From positions 124,001 through 188,000 of the forward strand of contig JAPEVC010000031.1 in NCBI GenBank assembly GCA_027946555.1: 64,000 nucleotides of DNA. Reading direction: 5' to 3'. Numbering within the stretch: position 1 is the stretch's first letter; each line of letters starts with the position of its first letter. The stretch is from Gnomoniopsis sp. IMI 355080. Taxonomy: Eukaryota > Ascomycota > Sordariomycetes > Diaporthales > Gnomoniaceae. Below are positions 56,758-64,000 of this stretch, piece by piece. The position numbers and the translations under genes are program-made. Under the pieces are notes generated by a model. It had not been told where the DNA came from, ran no database searches, and saw only the letters and a list, made by a program, of their open reading frames with translations.

Positions 56758-57707
56758 GGCAAGCTTTGTAGAGTTAGGCCGTATAATTCATGTGCATGCG
56801 GTGGGCGCAGGCGGACACTTGGGACGAAGCAGATTGTGTCAGATGACGTGTGAGCAAGAAGAGGAAGGACTGGAACAAAGGGGAACAGAGAAAAGTTGAA
56901 GCGGTCAGTGTTGTGCAACACAATTTTGAATCTCCCAGTTCACCAGCTTGGAACAATTCAAGAAAAAGCTAGCATAGGTGACGCCTTGTCGAAGTTGACA
57001 GGAATATCTAAAAGAAGTGCACAAGATTCGGAGCTGGAGGTTGCAGGTGGTGTCGTGAAGCCTAGGTGCCCGGTAGCATTGGAATCCAACTCTTGGCTCG
57101 CCAAGGCGGCCCCGGCAGCGGACTAAACTGTTAGTGCCTTCAGGGGTCAGGCCTCCGCTTACGGTCTCGGACTGTGACCGGCTTATTGCACGTGGCGTAT
57201 TCCCTGGCTGTTGAAGCGGTAAGTAATCTACCACAACAAGACATACTGTATTGAGTTCATTGGATCGTACTGCTGAGTACACAGTACGATGGAATCTAGT
57301 ACAGGCAGGTGCAAAGAGTACCTGACTATTTTCCGGTCATGGGACTGGAATGCTGTCCGTGATATGGCGGGTAAGTCAGCGTCATCACAAGGTCCTATGG
57401 GAACACTATTGACGCATGCAGGCGTGCGAGAATCAGTCGGATTTGATGGGCATCCCTCAATCATGGATCCGTCATCAAATAAACACTTCAGGAGAAAAGA
57501 ATGCTTTTCGATTGTGGAACCCCAACCACGCTATGAGGTATTCCCAAGGTTTGCAATCACCAAAAAGGTATCAGCCACTGCATTAGGTAGGTAGGTGAAG
57601 TCCAACGTGTATACCCCGACCGCAAGCCGTCTTGCCAGAGCCGCCATCAAACGCCAACCGATCCCTCCATCCAAATTCAAGTGTAGAAATGCCAAACAAG
57701 CCAGAGT
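56758..57707. other. Intergenic, tandem gene arrangement
   Basis: 950 bp between the DUF726 start and the PX-protein end, both on minus. It carries a (TAGG)3 patch near 57585-57597. No gene seen. Confidence 0.58.
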
Positions 57708-60700
57708 CTACTCCGCCAAGACTTGTCTAAGCATCACCAGGAAGTTCTCCTTCAACTTATGCACCTCCTCCACATGCGGCTTCACCGGCTCGCCCGCACT
57801 ACGCCGGAGTCGATCTTGCCTCTTCGCCCGCCGCCGACGCTCTGCCTCGATAGGGTCGAGGTCCTCGTCCTCCTCTGTCTCATCCTCCGAGTCCGACCCG
57901 GATTCGTAATTCATGTCCTCCAAGTCCATTTGGTCCAGTCCAAAGTCTGCAGATGTGAAGGCCATGCCGCCGGGTATGAGACTATCCTGCCCGCCGTCCG
58001 CTGCCATCTTCTGGCGTGTCTTGTCCTGATGCCACTTCTTCCGGGCCTCTTGCCACAAGATAAGGTCGTTGATTTCCTTGATGGCCGCTTCTTTCTGAAT
58101 AACGTTACCAGCGACAGCGCCTTCAAAAAGAGCGTTGATGTCAAGTGCGCCATTCTTAGGGCCCTTGCGGAGGAATTCGAGGATGTGCTCGATCCACTCC
58201 ATCAACTGAGTGAACAGTCCATTGTCGTGGACGTGGACCTCGTGAACAAACTTGTAGAAGTTATGTTCATGTCGTTGGCAGAGGTCGATGAACGCCTGTA
58301 CAGTCTGGTTCGGATCTGCTGAAGCGTCTTGTTCCCTACACTTCTCCACGACCTGAATCATATCGTCCATGAACACCGCGAAGTCTGTGACGCTTCCATA
58401 CACGTTGGCAGACTTGTAGACACGCACCAGCGGCTCATAAAAGATCGTAAACAGGTCTCTGAACAGTTGCAACGTAACTTTCTCCTCAACCAAGGACAGC
58501 ATCATCTGCTTGTCCCGTTGCCGTGTCTGCAATTTCATCAGGGTCTTCAAGTACGAGAACAGCTGCGCGCCTTGTTTGAGCTCGTCGTCCACATTCTCGA
58601 TCGCGCTATTGAACGCAACATAGGCATTATAGAGTCGTTGGATCTGCTCCCCCGAGAGTCCTGGCTGGATCATGTCCGATCTCAGGATGGCTACGACCAG
58701 ATCCACGTCTTCAGCCGATGCCTCTTCACGAATAGCGAATTTGACATGATCCTCGGCTTCCGAGTATTCTGTAAGTTTGGAGACGAAGACCTCATCGTCG
58801 ATCTTAGCAGCCACCGCATCGATAGATTTCTGCATACTCCTGATACCGTCGTTTAGTGCTAGGCTGAATATCCTCTGCATCAATGACTTCGTGCCGAATG
58901 GCTGGGCTAGGAAGACGTCCAAGATGCTGGACATGACAGCGGCCGGATTGGCGACTCTGATGATGTTTTTAATAATGGTGTAGGGTATCAAAGAATGAAT
59001 CCTCTTCGCTTGCGCAAACAGCTCCGGAGAATTGTCTTCCGCTAGGAACAGGTGGTAGATCGTGGCTGCGACTTCTATTCGCAGCCACTCAGCGAATTTC
59101 TGGTACTGGATGCTAAGATCCTGGATGGTCTCTTTCTCCTTGATTTCCTGGAACAGCCTCGTGAGACCATTGGCATTCACGATCTCTTGACGAAATCTAT
59201 GCAGAAGTCAGCTTTGTGTTTTGCGAGGTTGAGACATGTAGGACATACTGCTCCATGTAGATGTCTAGTTCGGCGGCACGTTTCCTTGCGATTTCGTAGA
59301 ACTTCTGCTGCTCCTCCACGCGTTTCTCGTCCACAGACTTGCGCCTGGCAATGTCTACACAGTCCTCATCGTTGAGTTTTATGGGATCCCGAGTGAGAAA
59401 CTCCTCCATGACCTTCGTCTGGGCAAGCTGTGGGTTTTGCAAGAGAGATCGCAGGAATGCTCGCAAAGATATCCGTTGTTCTTCGCGATACAAAACCGCA
59501 TCATCACGCTTCCGCGGGCTGAGAGGACTAGGACTGTACGGGCTATTCGGCCGGTCGTCCATCGATGGCCTAGGTGATGCTCTTTGTGAAGAAGCCGCGG
59601 ACCCGCTTCTCTTGTGTTTGAATGCGTCCTTGATAGAAAGCTTCGCGGGGTCACCACCACCACCAGTCACAGCGGCCGTGCGTTGTGTGGAAGCGGATGA
59701 GACAGAATCATCGTCAGAGCCGTCGCCTCCACCCCCGCTGAACAGTCCGGCAGTGACCGAAGAGGATTTGTTCTTCTTTGGCAATGGTGTCAGGACTTTT
59801 CCGGGCAATTCGAGACGCAGCTGCTTCAAAAGTCTACTGAAATCACCATAGCGACGTCCGATGTAGTACTCGTTTTCGCCCTTCTTCTTTACGCGCAATA
59901 TGAACTCCTGTTTTTGGTCAGATTCCGTCCAAGGGCACTCCAGTAGTGGTCACTACTTACCGCGTGTTTGTGCGAACGAATATTTCCCTTCACCTTGATG
60001 ACACGTACACCCGCAATATTCACATCCCAACCGTTGATGAAATGTCCCTCAGGCTGGGAGTGCAGCAATCCTGTATCAATGGCGTCGCGATCCACGACCT
60101 CCATCTCAGAAAAACGAATCCTCTCCTCAAAGCCAGACGAAGTGGGAATGCCCGAGACCATCATAAGTTCGACGAGCTTCTGAGACTTCCTTGCCAGCTT
60201 GCGACGCTTAGTCTCTTCGAGGCGATCCTCCGAAGAAGAGATATTTTTGCTTGCAAAGGACTCGAGGAAGACCTGCAGCTTGTCTTGCCAAAATTCCTTC
60301 TCGCGCGCCTTGTCGAGGAAAGGGAACTCGCGAACATGGTGAACGAAGATGAAGCGAAGGATGGGAAGCTCCGAGTCATACGGGGTCACTTCACCCAGGT
60401 CGGATTTGAAGGGCGCCCCGAATCGGCGGAGGGCAGTGGGAGAGTTGAGCTCGTTGATTTCCCAGCCTACTTGCTCGGAGATGAGTTCTCGCTTCAGATC
60501 TGCGCATTGTTCAATGTCAGCCTGCGACTTGAGACATCTAAAGGGCATCTGTTCTACGCACAATGTTCTTGCTTGCCGGTCAGCGTCTGGCCTGGTGGTG
60601 GCAAGCTAGATTTGCTGCTGTTGGTCCGGACTGGCAAGTCGGCCGACGTGCCTGAGGCTGGCTGACCATTGGCGCTGCTTGTCTCGGCGCTCGACGCCAT
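57708..60700 (-). CDS. PX domain protein with PXB and DUF3818 domains
   Basis: A phosphoinositide-binding protein related to yeast YPR097W. Four exons (60700-60562, 60499-59961, 59907-59249, 59196-57708) encode 941 residues. The N-terminal PX-associated domain (about 45-190) opens with QEHYLKRELISEQVGWEIN. The PX domain starts near 199 with INGWDVNIAGVRVIKVKG. It continues with the lipid-binding RRYGDFSRLL (244-253) and the Pro loop LTPLPKK. It is then interrupted by about 90 Ser/Gly/Pro-rich residues before resuming at REEQRISLRAFLRSLLQNP (367-385). The DUF3818 helical domain follows (about 400-800), ending in an acidic patch (DSEDETEEDEDLD) and basic EAERRRRAKRQDRLRR. Frame continuity across all three introns supports the model. 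Expected role: lipid transport or contact-site biology. Confidence 0.9.
59197..59248 (-). other. Intron 3 of the PX protein gene
   Basis: A 52-bp intron, donor GTATGT, acceptor TGCATAG. Splicing gives IYMEQFRQEIVNANG. Confidence 0.82.
59908..59960 (-). other. Intron 2 of the PX protein gene
   Basis: A 53-bp intron, donor GTAAGT, acceptor AAACAG; it lies inside the PX domain. Confidence 0.85.
60500..60561 (-). other. Intron 1 of the PX protein gene
   Basis: A 62-bp intron, donor GTGCGT, branch GGCTGACAT, acceptor TGCGCAG. It joins the 46-codon first exon to the PX-associated domain. Confidence 0.82.
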
Positions 60701-61727
60701 CTTGACCAAAGTTGCAGGAGACTGGCTCTCCTGGACCTCCCGACAGTCGCTCTTGTTTATACGGACGTGTCTCGAGGGCTACCTTTGCTGTCAGATTCGT
60801 GGCCAAGGGGGCGCAAGCGACGTGAGTGTGGGGTAGTTGCGGGTTGCTCGACAGGCAGTGTCGCGGGGTAATGCGCCTGTATTGGGATTACTGTCTTGGC
60901 TGGGACTTCGGAACTGTTTTGAAAGTAGGCGAAAGGAGGAGGGCAAACAATGTGATTTGAAACAATATGGACAGTGAAAACAAGGCAGGAAGGGCAAGTC
61001 GAGTATGAATTATGGAATGCCGGTAGGAAGCAAGAACGAAAGCAGACAAGGTGGTTTATGTTCCAGTGTAAGCAAGTGGTTGGCAAGGCGGTTTCTGCAT
61101 GCAGGTTGGCGATGACTGGGATGTAGATAAGTATTGTGGAGCTTGCCCAGACTTGGTCGGCCAGACCTCAGGAACGCCACGACGTTTGAGAGATGAGGAA
61201 TGACTTCCCAAAAATGAACCGCCTGTGCAAGCGTCAGGATGACTGTCTCCGCTGACCCTTGAATCAGCTGGTCCGGCCGGGTGTGATCGAGTCGTGGCGG
61301 GAAAGAGAGAGAAGCGATCGATGCACAGCCCAGCAGAGTTCCAGATTGACTGGCAATGACACAGACCTTGGTTGGCTCCAGTTCCAGAACGGGGAATTCT
61401 CCACAGAGATCTAGACAAAAGAACCATCAGACGAACTTTGCGTGCATTGCTGCGGCCGCGGTACGTATTGTTTCCCGTGCTGTTGTCTAAGTAGTAAATT
61501 TCAAGAATCAGGTTGTTTCTACGGGCAATCCATGGGAACCTTCACATTCTGGTTGAAGACTGGCAAAGCAAGCAGGGAAGGCTAGGTCACCTGGAGTAGA
61601 TGACATCACGCATATTTTTCGATACATGGGCAACACGGCAGCCATGGCTGCCATGGTTTGCGCACACAAATCGGCACACTTCGGCTTGCGCTTCATGCGC
61701 CTCGCAGAGCATGCGCCCGCCGACTTG

Positions 61728-61757
61728 TCTGTGTCTGTCTGTGTCTGTCTGTGTCTT
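61728..61757. repeat. GTGTCTGTCT short tandem repeat
   Basis: About 2.5-3 copies of a 10-bp unit in an intergenic region. Confidence 0.8.
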
Positions 61758-62058
61758 GCTCTACTTTGCAGTTTTTTTTTTTTTTGCGCGTTTCGAGGCC
61801 GTGACGATCATTGCGGCGATCGTTTATTATTCTCTCATAAGACGAACTACGTGTTTGCTTACTTTCGAAGCTAATTGTAGGATCTACTCTGTCGAATTTG
61901 GGGATTAATCTCCCATGGCGAGCTGCGCCTCTCGTAGGACGCGCCAGTCGTCAGCCCAACACACTACGTACCTGACCAAGCCAAGAAATTCCAAATAATG
62001 GGTATCTTCATTGCAGTTACACAAGACTTCCGTAATCGACCCCAACAGAAGGATCACA

Positions 62059-62110
62059 AAATGGAGAAAAGAAAAGAAGAAAAAAAAGAAGAAAAAAAAG
62101 AAGAAAAAAG
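62059..62110. repeat. A/G-rich low-complexity tract
   Basis: Imperfect GAAGAAAAAAAA units just downstream of the coiled-coil gene stop codon; on the gene strand this is a T/C-rich 3' UTR tract. Confidence 0.8.
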
Positions 62111-62113
62111 AAA

Positions 62114-63281
62114 TCACAATTCATCCAGTGCCCGAAGAACCTCGTCACCAGTACTTTGCTCAGCCGTCCCACCCCCACTGAAATTCAGCTTGATACTGTC
62201 GTTCCCTTTGCTATCAGCCTTGCCCAGGCCCACTTCCGTAACCCTATTCTCGAGCTTCGTCTTCGCGACCAGTGCATCATGCTGCAGCTCCCCAACCACT
62301 TCCCCAATGTCTGGCCCATACACCCTCGCGCCCCAAGACAAGACAAGAACTATCAGTCCCAGCCCAAACAAGACCCCCCACATAATCTTTAGCCTCCGCC
62401 GGGTTCTCTCCTGCCACTCGCGGTCTGCCCGCTCCCACTTCTCCACCCGCTGCCTGACCACATCTACCCGTGCACTGAGTGCCGCGATCCGCTCGCGCCC
62501 GCCGAGCACGCGGTCTTGCAGCGCTTGCACACGCCGCTGCTGCTCAGTGAAGTCTCCGAAACCGTCCAGCTGGGCCTGCGCCTCTGTTATGACGGCTTGC
62601 GACTCGGCAACGAAGCCCTCGTTGGTTGTGGTGGACGCCTGTGCAAGGTCCTTGAGCGCGACGATGGTATTTTGTAGCGTTGTGAGCTTCTCGAGGACGT
62701 TGTAATAGGTCTCATCCAGGCGGCGGGTAGTCATAGTCGAGAACGTATTCATTTCGGAAAGGGATTTTTTGAATCCACTGCAAATAACGAAATTAGCCAA
62801 ATACAGCGTGCATATCATAAGAACATGGGGTGATGGGCGCTTCAACATACGCAGTCCTGGCCTCAGTCTTTCTCTGCTCCATGAGCAACTGCTCCTCCTT
62901 GCCCGACACCCCTCCCTGTCTGATTCCCAGAACATCACTGCCAGGTGGTATCAACACACTGGCCGTCCGGCTTTGACCGGGGCTTAGACCCCCAGAGAAA
63001 GTAGCCTCCAATCGTGAAGCCTCGAGTGACGCCCTGGGCGTCACCTGTTGCCGATGCTGCAGCTGCTGCATCGCGGGCGTCGACGCCGGCACGCTGCCGT
63101 TGCGCTCATCACGGTTACGGTCCAGTCTGTGTAGCGTTGACGATATGTGACCCGTGATATGGCGGTGGTGGTACGAGGACGAGGGCGTGTGTCTGGACGA
63201 TCCGGAAACTCGTTCGTTGATGGATCGGGAGACCTGGGGGGCCGCGCGGGTCGGGGATGAGGGGATTGAACCGGCCGACAT
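62114..63281 (-). CDS. Coiled-coil protein with one C-terminal-half membrane segment, function unknown
   Basis: Two exons (63281-62851, 62777-62114) encode 364 residues. Residues 1-130 are polar and disordered (Ser/His/Arg/Gln-rich). From about 150 to 270 the protein is a long, charged helix with coiled-coil character. It has conserved-looking blocks TTRRLDETYYNVLEKL, LQNTIVALKDLA, FTEQQRRVQALQDRV and WERADREWQERTRRRLK. A single membrane segment follows (275-294, IMWGVLFGLGLIVLVLS) and a 70-residue tail. This shape (soluble coiled coil, late membrane anchor) is typical of tethering or SNARE-like proteins. I do not recognise the family and assign no function. The intron (62778-62850, 73 bp; GTATGT, GGCTAATTT, TTGCAG) is well formed. 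Confidence 0.8.
62778..62850 (-). other. Intron of the coiled-coil membrane protein gene
   Basis: A 73-bp intron, donor GTATGT, acceptor TTTGCAG. Splicing gives EARTAGFKKSLSEMN. Confidence 0.85.
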
Positions 63282-64000
63282 TTGGCTGCTGATCGGCGAG
63301 GCTCAAAAATCGTCTCGATTCCTCGTTCGTGGCACGGCTGGGGCGTGTTTGCTCTCGTTAACCAGCCAAAAGGTTGGAGATGGTAGTAGTTGTCAAGTAG
63401 AAGTGGCTGTCATATGCCTAGGGAGATGCAGACAGGGATGTGGTGGGCTGGATGGAGCCCGGCGCAATCTATCCTGGATGGGAGCGTGCACCACTCAAAG
63501 CCTTCAGCTTCAAGAGGCTCGGCGCGTGTTCTCATATCCCAATGAATGAGACACAAGCATATATTGCATCTTGGCTTCTTGTGCTACGGTTACACATAGT
63601 GCAAACTTTTGGTGGATATGCCAATCCACCGTCTGTTCAGCCAGTTTCATATTGAGCCCGTCCCCCGAATCCGCTTGCGAATCATCGGCCCGTGAAGACT
63701 CAAGCCACATGAGCCGATATTTGCACGACGTGCAATGCTACGTTGCAAACAGCGTTTCGATCGCCAAGGATCGAGCAGAGTATCTCGACCTTGAGCGGCG
63801 TGGACATCCCGTTACACTGAGTTTTGAGATATGGCACCTGGTCGCCCCTCCGGCCAGCCCATCAAAAGCTGCCGTGACACAGCGGACTGCCTTAGCGGAA
63901 GTCCACTATCCCTTGGCCGTATAGCAGCATTTCGGTGTCCTGCCTGGTTCTATCGCGGCCCTGGCTTCCGCTGCAGGTATCCTCAACTTGTACGCCCCAG
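63282..64000. other. Intergenic to window end
   Basis: 719 bp upstream of the coiled-coil gene. A 117-codon plus frame (63571-63924) has no recognised domain. No feature supported. Confidence 0.5.

Larger units (their letters stand above)
60701..62113. other. Intergenic, no supported gene
   Basis: 1.4 kb between tandem minus genes. It contains a GTGTCTGTCT repeat at 61728-61757, a T-run at 61771-61783 and an A/G-rich tract at 62059-62113 next to the downstream end of the coiled-coil gene. Confidence 0.58.

Noticed and set aside
57723..58856. Plus-strand frames of 175-199 codons
   Set aside because: Antisense shadows of the DUF3818 region of the PX protein.
1..64000. Transposon, CRISPR array, secondary-metabolite cluster or viral insertion
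   Set aside because: No transposase, integrase, reverse transcriptase, PKS/NRPS or viral domains were seen in any frame, and no long terminal or inverted repeats were noticed by eye.

Overview
The window is nuclear DNA from a filamentous ascomycete (Pezizomycotina, probably Sordariomycetes). The evidence is gene structure: most genes carry 1-5 introns, mostly 41-150 bp, with GTAAGT/GTATGT-like donors, CTAAC or CTGAC branch sites and YAG acceptors. The families are fungal (HMT1-type ABC transporter, NRT2/CrnA nitrate transporter, HsbA-like secreted protein, TVP23, PX/DUF3818, DUF726). I rebuilt 19 protein genes by joining exons at visible splice sites and checking frame and family motifs. No rRNA, tRNA, transposon or CRISPR array could be supported, and I saw no secondary-metabolite cluster.

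Layout. 1-5 kb: a SAM-dependent methyltransferase (cut by the left edge) and an HMT1-like vacuolar ABC transporter, both on minus. 5-9.4 kb: gene-free with microsatellites. 9.4-13 kb: a DUF1275 membrane protein and a Cys-rich single-pass membrane protein, both minus. 13-16.7 kb: gene-free, ending in the promoter of a plus-strand nitrate transporter. 19.3-24.7 kb: a Ser/Thr-rich probable GPI protein and a large disordered basic protein, both minus. 28.5-38.7 kb: an RRM protein (+), a ChaC-type gamma-glutamylcyclotransferase (-), a penta-EF-hand protein (+), a metallo-beta-lactamase-fold protein (-) and an HsbA-like secreted protein (-). 43-51 kb: a C2H2/RING-like zinc protein (+), a CitE-like lyase (-), TVP23 (+) and a single-pass cell-surface protein (-). 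53-63.3 kb, all minus: a DUF726 lipase-fold protein, a PX/DUF3818 lipid-binding protein and a coiled-coil tail-anchor-like protein.

The genes are ordinary, mostly unrelated housekeeping and membrane genes rather than one operon-like system. Two themes recur. One is thiol/metal handling (HMT1-like transporter and ChaC). The other is endomembrane and lipid biology (TVP23, DUF726, PX/DUF3818). The most interesting signals are non-coding. A perfect TCCGCGGA palindrome lies 250 bp before the nitrate transporter. A palindromic TACCTAGGTA motif and a TACAGTAC motif occur repeatedly and close together, only between genes. A stop-free 54-nt intron falls exactly inside the Walker B motif of the ABC transporter, and the nitrate transporter needs a 14-nt microexon. 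Intergenic spacing is short at convergent ends (0.7-1.3 kb) and often very long (up to 4.4 kb) between divergent starts.
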